From assembly GCA_013003465.1 (NCBI GenBank), contig JABDIZ010000168.1, forward strand, positions 1 to 20,296: a stretch of 20,296 nucleotides of DNA, read 5' to 3'. The position numbers were made by a program, and so were the translations under genes. This DNA is from Rhodothermaceae bacterium. Lineage in GTDB: Bacteria; Bacteroidota; Rhodothermia; Rhodothermales; Rubricoccaceae. The notes under the pieces were generated by a model. That model was not told where the DNA came from and searched no databases. It was given only the letters and a program-made list of their open reading frames with translations. Position 1 is the stretch's first letter; each line of letters begins with the position of its first letter. This document shows, in pieces, positions 1 through 7,739 of the stretch.

Positions 1-680
1 GGGTAGCTGTCGGGCGTCTCCGGCGGCGTGGGCCGAGGCTTGACGGTCGTCTCCTGCGGGATGGGGTCGGCGGGCGGGGTCCCCGTATCCGGCGTCTGCT
101 CGTTCAGATCGCGCCCCTGGACCCACCCGTTCGTGATCGCGGCCAGGCGCGCCTCGCGTCCGGGGTGCGTGGCCGAGCCCATCTCATCGGCCACCAGTTG
201 CATAGCTGCCCGCGCCTCATCGAGCGTCGCCCCCATCCGTTGCAGAATGAACCCGGAGTATTTATCGGCCTCGAGTTCAGTGGGGGGGCGGCTGCCGCCA
301 AACATGAGCGTGTGGCCCTGGAGGTGATGCCCCACCTCGTGAGCCAGGATGCTCACCGTCGACCAATCCGTGTTCGTCAGGTCACGGACGCTGATCATGA
401 AGGCCTGATTGTACAGGATGAGGCGCTGGCTCCCCTCGATGGCCGCCACGGCATTGGGCACATTGGCCGCCCGGATGATGAAGTTGGGCTCCAGCCCGGC
501 ATGGCGCATGACTCGGTTGAGTGCCACCTGGGCCTCGTCATCGGAGTCAAATCCATAAATGTCCTCGCTCAGCGTGGACCCATCGAACACGCAGTACTGC
601 GTGAGGACGAGGCGATCCTGAGCATGGGCAGCGAACGAGAGACAGCACAGGGCTGCTCCCAGAAGAAAGGCGCGGAGCAT
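1..680 (-). CDS. Secreted zinc metallopeptidase (HEXXH, M48-like), C-terminus outside the window
   Basis: The frame is open from ATG at 680 to the left edge, giving 226 residues without a stop. Residues 1-20 form a signal peptide ending in AHA before QDR, so the enzyme is probably exported. The zinc site is visible as HEVGHH (H114, E115, H118) followed by ELEAD at 135-139, the spacing and sequence of M48-type peptidases, in which the first Glu is the third zinc ligand. No transmembrane segment follows, unlike HtpX or Ste24, and the visible C-terminus (about 195-226) is Pro/Thr-rich and probably disordered. The frame runs intact through the seven-G run near 282-288. It lies 59 bp downstream of crtI on the same strand and has its own possible promoter. 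The peptidase call is firm; the exact family and substrate are not known. Confidence 0.85.
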   Translation of the reverse strand, partial: MLRAFLLGAALCCLSFAAHAQDRLVLTQYCVFDGSTLSEDIYGFDSDDEAQVALNRVMRHAGLEPNFIIRAANVPNAVAAIEGSQRLILYNQAFMISVRDLTNTDWSTVSILAHEVGHHLQGHTLMFGGSRPPTELEADKYSGFILQRMGATLDEARAAMQLVADEMGSATHPGREARLAAITNGWVQGRDLNEQTPDTGTPPADPIPQETTVKPRPTPPETPDSY

Positions 681-707
681 GGCAGCGAAGGGTAGAGGTA
701 CGAGGCG

Positions 708-736
708 AAAATCTAACTCCTCCGGCTAAACCGCAA
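708..736 (-). promoter_or_regulatory. Possible Bacteroidota-type promoter of the metallopeptidase gene
   Basis: On the minus strand, TTG (736-734) is followed after 18 nt by TAGATTTT (715-708). This matches seven of eight positions of the Bacteroidota -7 element TAnnTTTG, with a spacer one base shorter than the usual 19-21. It sits about 28 bp upstream of the ATG at 680. The match is suggestive only. Confidence 0.3.
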
Positions 737-739
737 CGC

Positions 740-2341
740 CTAGATCACAACCCCCTCTGACGGCTGCATCACGCGCACGAGTTGATCGGGGTCGGGCACC
801 ACGGTATCGAGCACACGCGCCGATGAGAGCACGCCCGGCATTCCCGCGCCCGGATGCGTCCCGGCCCCGACGAGGTAGAGGTGCTCTACGTCCTCGCTCG
901 CGTTGTGCGGGCGGAAGTAGGCGCTCTGCGTCAGGACGGGCTCGAAGGAGAAGGCCGCGCCCTTGACCGAGAGGTAGTCGTTGAGGAAGCCTTTGGGGTT
1001 GAGCGTCAGGCTGGCCGTGACATGCTTGGAGAGATCGGGCAGCACCGTACGTTCGAGGTACTGCTCAATGGCGTTGCGGTAGCGCTCGTTCTGCGCCTCG
1101 TCCCAGGGGTCCCCGCTGTCGAGGTGCGGAACGGGGCTGAGCACGTAGAAGCAGTCATGGCCCTCGGGCGCCATGCTCGCGTCCGTCGCCGTCGGGCGGT
1201 GGAGGTAGAGCGAGAAGTCGTCGGCGAGCGTGTGTTTTTGGAAGATGTCCTGTAACAATCCTCGATAGCGGGGGCCGAGGAGGATGGTGTGGTGCGCGAT
1301 GTCATCATAGGGCCGGTCCGTGCCGAAGTACCAGACGAAAAGACTCATCGAGAGCTTCGCGCGGTCGAGCTTCGCGTCCGTCCACGTCGTGCGGTGCTCC
1401 GGCCGGATGAGGTGTTTGTAGGTCCACGCCGCATCCGCGTTGGAGACAACGATGTCCGCGGCGAGGTGCTCGCCCGAGTCCAGGCGCACGCCGGTCGCCC
1501 GGCCACCTTCGACGGTGATCTCCTCCACGGTCTCGCCAAAGCGGAGCGTGCCGCCGAGGTCCTCGATCAGGTCGGCCATGCCCTGCACCATCGCGCCCGT
1601 GCCGCCCATCGCATACCATACGCCCCACTTGCGCTCCAGGAACGCGATGAGCGTGTAGATGGAGGTCGTCGAGAACGGGTTGCCGCCGACGAGGAGCGGG
1701 TGGAACGAGAAGACCTGCCGCAGCCGCGGGTCTTTGATGTACTTCGCGACGAGACCGTAGACAGTGCGCCAGCTTTCGAGCGCCATCATGGCCGGGACGA
1801 TCTCCGCCATGGTCTTCACGCTGCCGAACGGCACGTGCCCCAGCTCGGTGAAGCCGACCTCGAAGATGCGTTCGCTCTTTTCGAGAAAGCGCGTGTAGCC
1901 GTCCACATCGGCCGGGTTGAAGCGCGCGATCTCGCGGCGCATGGCTTCGGCGTCACCCGTGTATTCGAAGACCGCGCCGTCGTCGAAGCGGATGCGGTAG
2001 AAGGGCGTGATAGGCACCACGTCCACGTAGTCCTCGCGGTGCTTTCCGGCGAGCGTCCAGAGTTCGTCGAAGAGAAAGGGAGCCGTAATGAGCGTAGGCC
2101 CCGCGTCGAAGGTGTAGCCGTCCTGCTTGAACACACGAGCACGTCCGCCGGGCTGATCCAGGCGGTCCACGACCGTTACGCGGTAGCCGCGCACGAGCAG
2201 GCGAATGGCCGCTGCCAGCCCGCCAAACCCGGCGCCGATCACGACAGCGTGAGGCGACTCGGGCGTGAGGGGTACGGGTACGGTGCGCGTGTTGAGCGAG
2301 GCATCGGCGCGGTGCGCCATGCGAGTCATCCAATTCGACAT
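740..2341 (-). CDS. crtI: Phytoene desaturase (CrtI family)
   Basis: An FAD-dependent carotenoid desaturase/isomerase, predicted to convert phytoene to more conjugated carotenes such as neurosporene or lycopene at the membrane surface. From the ATG at 2341 it has 533 residues. The Rossmann FAD motif VVIGAGFGGLAAA is near residues 33-45, followed by the acidic ribose-binding residue and PGGRA. The C-terminal CrtI signature GAGTHPGAGMPG is at about 492-503. The frame stays open upstream to a TTG at 2401 (20 more residues), and ATGs also occur at 2329 and 2320. None has a Shine-Dalgarno sequence, so the start is uncertain. Even the ATG at 2341 leaves about 32 residues before the FAD motif, longer than usual. 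No crtB or other carotenoid gene is adjacent. The CrtD or CrtN branch of the family cannot be excluded. Confidence 0.9.
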   Translation of the reverse strand: MSNWMTRMAHRADASLNTRTVPVPLTPESPHAVVIGAGFGGLAAAIRLLVRGYRVTVVDRLDQPGGRARVFKQDGYTFDAGPTLITAPFLFDELWTLAGKHREDYVDVVPITPFYRIRFDDGAVFEYTGDAEAMRREIARFNPADVDGYTRFLEKSERIFEVGFTELGHVPFGSVKTMAEIVPAMMALESWRTVYGLVAKYIKDPRLRQVFSFHPLLVGGNPFSTTSIYTLIAFLERKWGVWYAMGGTGAMVQGMADLIEDLGGTLRFGETVEEITVEGGRATGVRLDSGEHLAADIVVSNADAAWTYKHLIRPEHRTTWTDAKLDRAKLSMSLFVWYFGTDRPYDDIAHHTILLGPRYRGLLQDIFQKHTLADDFSLYLHRPTATDASMAPEGHDCFYVLSPVPHLDSGDPWDEAQNERYRNAIEQYLERTVLPDLSKHVTASLTLNPKGFLNDYLSVKGAAFSFEPVLTQSAYFRPHNASEDVEHLYLVGAGTHPGAGMPGVLSSARVLDTVVPDPDQLVRVMQPSEGVVI

Positions 2342-2547
2342 TCGGGAGTAGGCATCTCGGAGGGGCGCCGGATCAACTGGCCGGTACGTTCGGCGTTCCA
2401 AAGACTACCCGCGAGCGCGCGATGATGACTGTGGTTGGTCCGTTTCGAGGTTCACTGTGCGAACACTTCTAGTGATGGACCTGAACGCAACCGGCGGTGG
2501 AGCCGCTCGTAGGCTCGCTCGTCCCTCTCGCCCAATCATCCCCAGCC

Positions 2548-2928
2548 ATGACCTCCGACCTCTATTCCACCGAAGAACTCCCGGATACTGTCCGCAACAC
2601 GATTTCCCTGCTCCACCTGAGCGCGCTCCTCGGCGTGTTCACTGGGATCGGCTTCCTGGTTGGCCCCCTCGTGGTCTGGTGGCTGAAACGCGATGAGCAC
2701 CCGGCCATTGACGAGGCGGGCAAGGACGCCGTCAACTTCCAGATCTCGATGCTCGTGCTCGGGCTGGTCGCGGCGGTTCTCTGCATCACTGTCGTTGGCG
2801 TGATCGTGGGCGTGCCGCTCGCTATCGGCGTCGGGATCGCGGCGTTCGTCTTCCCCATCATTGCAGCGGTGCGGACGACGAATGACGAGGACTACCGGTA
2901 CCCGTTCACGCACCGCTACATCAAGTAG
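2548..2928 (+). CDS. Small DUF4870-like integral membrane protein
   Basis: A 126-residue protein with a short polar N-terminus (to about 18) and three or four hydrophobic segments (about 20-46, 64-83 and 84-107). It ends in a polar tail, YRYPFTHRYIK. The pattern of a first helix, WWLKRDEHP, then an acidic-amphipathic stretch with KDAVNFQIS is typical of the DUF4870/Tic20-like family, whose molecular function is not established. The ATG at 2548 is preferred over the GTG at 2497 because family members begin just before the first helix and the upstream 17 residues look like untranslated leader. The leader is C/T-rich with no Shine-Dalgarno. The gene converges on aroC with only 8 bp between stop codons. 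Confidence 0.8.
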   Translation: MTSDLYSTEELPDTVRNTISLLHLSALLGVFTGIGFLVGPLVVWWLKRDEHPAIDEAGKDAVNFQISMLVLGLVAAVLCITVVGVIVGVPLAIGVGIAAFVFPIIAAVRTTNDEDYRYPFTHRYIK

Positions 2929-2939
2929 CGGACGCGCTA
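2913..2939. terminator. Overlapping hairpins at the convergent stop codons of the DUF4870 gene and aroC
   Basis: CCGCTA (2913-2918) pairs with TAGCGG (2926-2931) across a 7-nt loop. TAGCG (2926-2930) can alternatively pair with CGCTA (2935-2939) across GACG. Both TAG stop codons lie inside these stems. There is no T-run on either strand, so a classical intrinsic terminator is not present. The structure may protect the 3' ends or block read-through, or may be chance. Confidence 0.3.
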
Positions 2940-4145
2940 TCGCCGGTCGGCCTCGAAACGCTCCTGCACCTGTGCGAACGTATCGCCGCCGTAGCGTTCG
3001 AGGATTGCCTCGGCCAACACCCACGCCACCGTCGCCTCTGCCACGGTACTCGCGGCGGGCACGCTCGTCACATCGCTGCGCTCGTAGCGCGTTGGCTGCG
3101 CCTCGCCGGTGGCGAGGTCCACGCTGCCGAGCGGCTGGATAAGCGTCGGGATGGGCTTCATGGTGCCACGCACGGCGATCGGCATCCCGTTGGACACGCC
3201 GCCTTCGATGCCGCCTGCATGGTTGCTCGCCCGCGTGAGCCGTCCCGCCTCGTCTTTCACGATGGGATCGTGGACCTCGGAGCCCGGCCAGTGCCCGCCC
3301 GCAAACCCATCACCGATTTCGACGGCCTTCTGTCCTTGGATCGAGAGGATGGCTTGCGCGAGGCGTCCGTCGAGGCGGCGGTCGGCCTGTACATAGGAGC
3401 CGAGGCCCGGCGGCACGCCCGTGGCGATGACCTCGTAGACGCCGCCGAGCGTGTCACCCGCTTGCTTGGTGGCTTTGATGTGCTCCACGGCAGCAGCGGA
3501 CAACGCAGCGTCGAGCATCCGCACCTCGCTCTGGTCGGCAGCTTCGTAGAGCGCCCGCGCGCCGCCCTCCTCCAGCAGCCGGTCGCGTGCCTCCGTCCAC
3601 CCTGCCGCGTCGTCGTAGCCGACGGCGCCGAGTCGCACGACGTGGCTCCCAACCTCGATGCCGAGGTGGCGCAGGAGCGTCCGTGCCACTGAGCAACAGG
3701 CCACGCGCATGGCCGTCTCGCGGGCGCTGCTCCGGTCGATGACCGGCCGCAGGTCCGGGCCGTGCGGCGTCCGGTCGAAGCCGTACTTCTGCGCCCCAGC
3801 GAGATCCGTATGCCCCGGACGTGGCAACGTGACGGGCTCGATGCCCTCCCCCTCGCCCTCTACGGCCATGACCTCGGGCCAGCCCGCCCGGTCTTTGTGG
3901 TACGAGGCGTTCGCCAGCCACAGCGCGATAGGGCTGCCCATCGTGTGCGAGAACCGCACGCCGGAGAGGATGCGGACACGGTCGCGCTCGATCTTCGCCC
4001 GGCCACCGCGCCCGAACCCGAGCCAGCGCCGGGCGAGGTGCTCATCGAGATCAGTCGGCGTGAGCGGAATGCTAGCGGGCATCCCCTCGACGATGCCCAC
4101 GAGCGCTTCGCCATGCGACTCGCCCGCCGTGAGGTAGCGAATCAT
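2937..4145 (-). CDS. aroC: Chorismate synthase
   Basis: Catalyses the last step of the shikimate pathway, EPSP to chorismate, using reduced FMN, in the cytosol. The 402-residue protein starts MIRYLTAGESHG, with the N-terminal active-site His at 11. It has the second conserved His in PRPGHTDLAG (H111), the RSSARETAMRVA motif at about 138-149, and the FMN-binding signature HAGGIEGGVSNG at about 309-320. The length agrees with the longer monofunctional form (B. subtilis-like, about 390) and no flavin reductase domain is fused. Its ATG (4145-4143) shares one base with the TGA of the upstream htrA gene, forming TGATG, which implies co-transcription and translational coupling. Confidence 0.97.
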   Translation of the reverse strand: MIRYLTAGESHGEALVGIVEGMPASIPLTPTDLDEHLARRWLGFGRGGRAKIERDRVRILSGVRFSHTMGSPIALWLANASYHKDRAGWPEVMAVEGEGEGIEPVTLPRPGHTDLAGAQKYGFDRTPHGPDLRPVIDRSSARETAMRVACCSVARTLLRHLGIEVGSHVVRLGAVGYDDAAGWTEARDRLLEEGGARALYEAADQSEVRMLDAALSAAAVEHIKATKQAGDTLGGVYEVIATGVPPGLGSYVQADRRLDGRLAQAILSIQGQKAVEIGDGFAGGHWPGSEVHDPIVKDEAGRLTRASNHAGGIEGGVSNGMPIAVRGTMKPIPTLIQPLGSVDLATGEAQPTRYERSDVTSVPAASTVAEATVAWVLAEAILERYGGDTFAQVQERFEADRR

Positions 4146-5743
4146 CAGTCCACGTACGGCGAAGCAAGATCGTAGAACGCCGTCAGGCCGTCGGCGCGAC
4201 GGACGCGCAGGAGCGCTGAGAGCCCAAGGTCGGCGAGGTCGGCGAGGGCATCGCGCGCCTCTTCGGCCGTTGTGATGGGCTTGTCCTCGATCCGCGTCAC
4301 GATGCCCCCCTCGGGGAGCCCGTCTACCTCGGCCGCACTCCCTCCCTCAATCGCTTCGACATAGGCTCCACCGGAGACGCCGAAGGCGCGGCGCTCTTGT
4401 GGCGTCAGGTCGCGGAAGCGGACGCCCCAGTCCTCCGCCTCGGAGCGCGGCACATCGGAGGGGGGCTCGGGAAGACCCTCGACCACATCGGGCGAGCGGC
4501 GGCCCAGGTCAGCGAGCCAGCCGCTGAACACAGGGTCGTCGCGGCCGATCAGTTCGGCCTCGAAGAGGCGGCGTTCGCCGTCGCGCCAGACCTCCAGGTC
4601 GAGGAGGTCACCCGGGCGGTAGAGCGCCACGCGACTCTGGAACTGGTTGGGCGCATTGACCGGATCGCCGTTGACGCGCAGCAGCACATCCTGGTCGCGG
4701 AGCCCGGCCTGGGATGCCGAGGCTCCTCGTACGACCCCGGCAATCAGCACGCCCTCGATGCGCGGCATCTGCAACTCGCGCGCGTCGGCCGCTGTGACGG
4801 CGCGGATCTCGACGCCGAGGTAGCCGCGCTGCACCGCCCCCTCCTCGATCAGGTCCGTCACGACGCGCCGAGTCAGGTTGATGGGGACGGCGAACCCATA
4901 GCCCTCGTAATAGCCGCTCTCGGTGGCGATGGCTGTCGCGATGCCGATGACCTCGGCGCGCGTGTTGACGAGCGCACCGCCCGAGTTGCCAGGGTTGATG
5001 GCGGCATCGGTCTGAATGAAGTCCTCAATGCGCAACTCGTCCTCGATGATGTCTACCTGGCGCCCGAGTGCACTCACGATGCCCATCGTGGTGGTGCTCG
5101 TCAGGCGGAACGGACTCCCGATGGCGAGCACAAACTCCCCGACCTCCAGCGCATCGGAATCGCCCAGCGTGGCCACGGGCAGGGGAAGCGCTTCGTCCGT
5201 GGGTGCCGCGGCTTCGGGTTGCAGCAGGCGGACCACGGCGAGGTCGGTCGTCCGGTCGCTGCCCACCAGTTCGGCATCGAACTCCCGCTTGTCGTTGAGG
5301 AGCACGCGGATGCGCGAGGCTCCAGCAATGACGTGCTCGTTGGTGACGATGTAGCCCTCCGGCGAGATGATGACGCCACTCCCCGCGCTCGTACGGTACC
5401 GGGGCGAATACGGGAGGCCGTCGTGGAAGCCGTCGTCTGGCACCGGCGCACTATCTAACTCGCTCTCGATGCGGATGAACACCACGGCAGGCCTGACGCG
5501 TTCGGCCACACTCGCAAAGCTGCGGCTGAGCGCGGTCAGTTCCGGGACTACGGGCGGCGGCGGCGGGTCCGGGTCGCCGATGAGCACGGGCTCGGCCGTC
5601 GCGGGCGTCGGCGTTTCCTGCGCGACGCGCTGGGCTTCTTGCGCTTCCTCATCGCCTGCATGGCGCAATTCGCCCACAAGCACGCCCAGCAAGGCGCCCC
5701 CGAGAAGCAAGGCGAGGCCGAGGACAATCCGGCGCGAGGTCAT
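4145..5743 (-). CDS. HtrA/Deg family trypsin-like serine protease with two PDZ domains
   Basis: A 532-residue envelope serine protease. Residues 5-24 form one hydrophobic segment (signal or anchor), followed by an acidic and Pro-rich linker (about 30-66). The S1C protease domain follows at about 70-300 with the complete triad: H137 in VTNEHVI, D167 in RTTDLAV and S254 in NPGNSGG. PDZ1 spans about 306-398 and PDZ2 about 437-525. It should degrade or refold damaged proteins outside the cytoplasm. The second PDZ is degenerate and acidic. The gene is first in an operon with aroC, an unusual partner, and faces a glycosyltransferase gene across a 185-bp divergent region. A second HtrA paralogue lies at 16929. 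I do not assign degP, degQ or degS because the one-to-one relationship is unclear. Confidence 0.93.
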   Translation of the reverse strand: MTSRRIVLGLALLLGGALLGVLVGELRHAGDEEAQEAQRVAQETPTPATAEPVLIGDPDPPPPPVVPELTALSRSFASVAERVRPAVVFIRIESELDSAPVPDDGFHDGLPYSPRYRTSAGSGVIISPEGYIVTNEHVIAGASRIRVLLNDKREFDAELVGSDRTTDLAVVRLLQPEAAAPTDEALPLPVATLGDSDALEVGEFVLAIGSPFRLTSTTTMGIVSALGRQVDIIEDELRIEDFIQTDAAINPGNSGGALVNTRAEVIGIATAIATESGYYEGYGFAVPINLTRRVVTDLIEEGAVQRGYLGVEIRAVTAADARELQMPRIEGVLIAGVVRGASASQAGLRDQDVLLRVNGDPVNAPNQFQSRVALYRPGDLLDLEVWRDGERRLFEAELIGRDDPVFSGWLADLGRRSPDVVEGLPEPPSDVPRSEAEDWGVRFRDLTPQERRAFGVSGGAYVEAIEGGSAAEVDGLPEGGIVTRIEDKPITTAEEARDALADLADLGLSALLRVRRADGLTAFYDLASPYVD

Positions 5744-5784
5744 GATTGGGGAAGGACGATAGAAACGCAGGACATGGCAGGTTG

Positions 5785-5822
5785 CCGCGGTACGGCCCTG
5801 TTACGGCCGCGGTCGCACGGCC
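5785..5822. promoter_or_regulatory. Repeat-rich possible operator in the divergent htrA/glycosyltransferase region
   Basis: Two CCGCGG palindromes start at 5785 and 5807, 22 bp (about two helical turns) apart. TACGGCC occurs at 5791 and 5802, 11 bp (one turn) apart, with a variant CACGGCC at 5816. The cluster is in the 185-bp gap between divergent genes and could bind a regulator of either. This helical phasing is the only evidence, and a GC-rich background makes chance occurrence possible. Confidence 0.3.
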
Positions 5823-5928
5823 CCTCCTACGCCAACGGGGCCAGTAACTTACGCACCCGGAGGCGTCCTATTTGTTTCGCGCCCCCGGGGTGTTTTCTCG
5901 CCTCCCCCGTTGTGCCCACGTGCCTGTC

Positions 5929-7125
5929 ATGTCTGTTGCTCCGTCGTTTGCCGAGCCTGACTCCCCGACGGTGCCCCCGACCCCTGACGGTCACCCCCAC
6001 ATTGTCTTCGCGCTGCTAGGCGACGTACGCGGCTCCTCACGGGCGCTCAAGCAGTTGCGGGTGCTACGCGCGCTAGGCCTGCGCGTCGAGGTGCTGCTGA
6101 CGGGCGCTCCACTAGGCGCCAGGCTCGGCGAGGAGCTCCAGCTCGACGAGAACCTGCGCGCTCACATCCTCCCCAACCCTGCCGGGCGCGGCCCGCGGTT
6201 GTTCTGGGCTGCCCATCGACAGTTCCGCGCGGCGGCGCTTGCCCGGCCAGCCGCCCTGTACATCGCCAGCGACCTCTACACGCTACCCGGGCTTACCGAG
6301 GCCGCCCGCCATCACAAAGCACGCCTCGTTTTCGATTCGCGCGAACTCTACGGCCACCTCGATTCGACGGCAGGGCGCCCGTGGGTGCGCGCCGTGTGGC
6401 AAGCCGTCGAGCGGCGGTTTATTCGCCGAGCCGATGCCGTCTTCACCGTCAACGAAAGCATCGCGGAGCGGCTTGCCCAGACCTATGCCATCGCTCCGCC
6501 GGTCGTGTTGCACAACGTGCCGGAACGACGCACGGTGCCCCGCACGAATCGGCTGCGCGAGGCGACAGGCTTCTCTTCCACACAACCCATTGTGCTGTAC
6601 CAGGGCGGCTTGCGCGAGGGGCGCGGCCTCCCTGCCCTGATCGCGGCGATGGCGCAGGTACCCGGAGCCGCCCTCGCTGTCGTCGGTGACGGCCCGTTCG
6701 AGGCCGAAGCCCGGCGACTGGCCGCCCCCCTCGGCGAGCGCGTGCGCTTCTTGGGCTTCATTCCGCCCGACGACCTGCCGATCTATACGGCCGGGGCCGA
6801 CCTCGGCACGCTGCTGATCGAGCCGCTCACCGAGAGCTTGCGCCTGGCGCTCCCCAACAAACTCTTCGAGTACCTTATGGCCGAGGTCCCCGTCCTCGCA
6901 AGCCCGATTCCCGAGGTACGCCGCATCGTAGACCGCTTCGACGTGGGCCTCGTCGCCGATCCGAGCGACGCTCACGAGCTCATCACAGCGCTCCGCCAAG
7001 GCCTCACCGATGAAACCGCGCGCGCGCGCTGGCGTGCGAACGCACCGCGCGCACTCGACGCCTATGCCTGGGAACACGGCGCGGCCCGATTTCGCCAGGT
7101 GATTCTTGCTCTCCTCGCTGCATGA
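5929..7125 (+). CDS. Glycosyltransferase, group 1 (GT4-like)
   Basis: A 398-residue GT-B fold transferase, probably adding a sugar from a nucleotide sugar to a lipid- or polysaccharide-linked acceptor at the inner face of the membrane. The N-terminal domain (about 22-195) includes HIVFALLGDVRGSSR and DSRELYGH near 136-143. The C-terminal nucleotide-sugar domain has LYQGGLREGRG (223-233), VVGDGP (251-256) and LPNKLFEYLMAEVPVLAS (308-325), the signature stretch of the group. The donor and acceptor are not predictable. The ATG at 5929 is preferred to an in-frame TTG at 5872 because the latter would add a Pro/Arg-rich stretch with no family counterpart. The stop codon overlaps the next start as ATGA, so the thioredoxin gene is in the same transcript. 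Confidence 0.9.
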   Translation: MSVAPSFAEPDSPTVPPTPDGHPHIVFALLGDVRGSSRALKQLRVLRALGLRVEVLLTGAPLGARLGEELQLDENLRAHILPNPAGRGPRLFWAAHRQFRAAALARPAALYIASDLYTLPGLTEAARHHKARLVFDSRELYGHLDSTAGRPWVRAVWQAVERRFIRRADAVFTVNESIAERLAQTYAIAPPVVLHNVPERRTVPRTNRLREATGFSSTQPIVLYQGGLREGRGLPALIAAMAQVPGAALAVVGDGPFEAEARRLAAPLGERVRFLGFIPPDDLPIYTAGADLGTLLIEPLTESLRLALPNKLFEYLMAEVPVLASPIPEVRRIVDRFDVGLVADPSDAHELITALRQGLTDETARARWRANAPRALDAYAWEHGAARFRQVILALLAA

Positions 7126-7637
7126 CTCGTCTCTTCTCTGCCCTCGCTGCTCTGCTTCTGATTGCATCGCCCGTCGTGGCGCAGTCGGCGGCGGATTATC
7201 CAGACGACGCCCCCAACTGGCGCCCGTTCGAGGAGGCTATCGCCGATGCACAGGCCGACGGCAACCTCGTGCTCATCCACTCCTACGCCGTCTGGTGTGG
7301 CTGGTGCCGCCGCCTCGACGCCGATACCTACACCGATGATGCCGTCCAGGCCTACCTCGATGAGCACTACGAGGTGACACGCCTGGACACGGAGAGCAAC
7401 GAGGCCATCAACTTCTTCGGCGGCGACGTGGAGATGCGCGAACTCGCTACCGCGCTCGGTGTCAGCAGCACGCCCACCACGGTGTTCTTCAATGCCGACG
7501 GCCAGTACATCACGAAGGCGCCGAGCTACTGGCCCCCCGAACAATTCCTGCTTGTCCTCCGCTACGTGCGTGAAGGGGCCTACGAGATGATGTCGTTCTC
7601 GGACTATGTGGCGATGATCCAGGCTGAAGAGGGATAG
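7122..7637 (+). CDS. Exported thioredoxin-like protein (WCGWC)
   Basis: A 171-residue protein. Residues 1-20 form a signal peptide ending in VVA before QSAADYP, so it acts in the periplasm. The redox motif WCGWC (C59, C62) follows the first beta strand NLVLIHSYAVW, and the cis-proline is in SSTPTT (P118), together defining a DUF255/thioredoxin_7-type fold. It probably reduces or isomerises disulfides in envelope proteins; the partner is unknown. It starts inside the ATGA overlap with the glycosyltransferase gene, so the two are likely translationally coupled. The stop TAG (7635-7637) is the first base triplet of a long inverted-repeat element that fills the gap to the next gene. Confidence 0.9.
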   Translation: MTRLFSALAALLLIASPVVAQSAADYPDDAPNWRPFEEAIADAQADGNLVLIHSYAVWCGWCRRLDADTYTDDAVQAYLDEHYEVTRLDTESNEAINFFGGDVEMRELATALGVSSTPTTVFFNADGQYITKAPSYWPPEQFLLVLRYVREGAYEMMSFSDYVAMIQAEEG

Positions 7638-7739
7638 AAGTAAGAAGGGTGAAGTAGCACATCGGAAAGGGCACAGCCTCGGCTGTGAAGCCCGACCTGA
7701 GCTTTTCTCACTTCTACCTTCGTAGTCCTCATTCTCTCC
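7635..7739. repeat. Inverted heptad-word element filling the thioredoxin-HDAC gap
   Basis: The outer arms 7635-7649 and 7702-7716 pair over 15 positions: 12 Watson-Crick, two G-T and one mismatch. Inside lies a second hairpin, CACAGC (7672-7677) with GCTGTG (7682-7687) around CTCG, flanked by GGG (7669) and CCC (7691). The left arm carries AAG at 7638, 7645 and 7652. The right arm is a run of pyrimidine heptads, TTCTCAC (7705), TTCTACC (7712), TTCGTAG (7719), TCCTCAT (7726), TCTCTCC (7733), ending exactly at the next ATG (7740). No T-run follows the stem, so it is not a standard terminator. Confidence 0.7.

Noticed and set aside
282..288. A seven-G run that might cause a frameshift in the metallopeptidase gene
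   Set aside because: The frame continues across it and the conserved ELEAD motif follows in the same frame as HEVGHH.
165..695. A 176-codon plus-strand frame at the left end
   Set aside because: The opposite strand has a continuous frame with a signal peptide and HEVGHH/ELEAD zinc motifs; the plus frame has nothing recognisable.
4397..5458. A 353-codon plus-strand frame opposite the first HtrA gene
   Set aside because: It is antisense to the catalytic domain of a clear protease and shows only shadow-type composition.
7669..7693. Hairpin considered as an intrinsic terminator of the thioredoxin gene
   Set aside because: It is not followed by a T-run and is nested inside a larger stem, so it is better treated as part of the inverted element.
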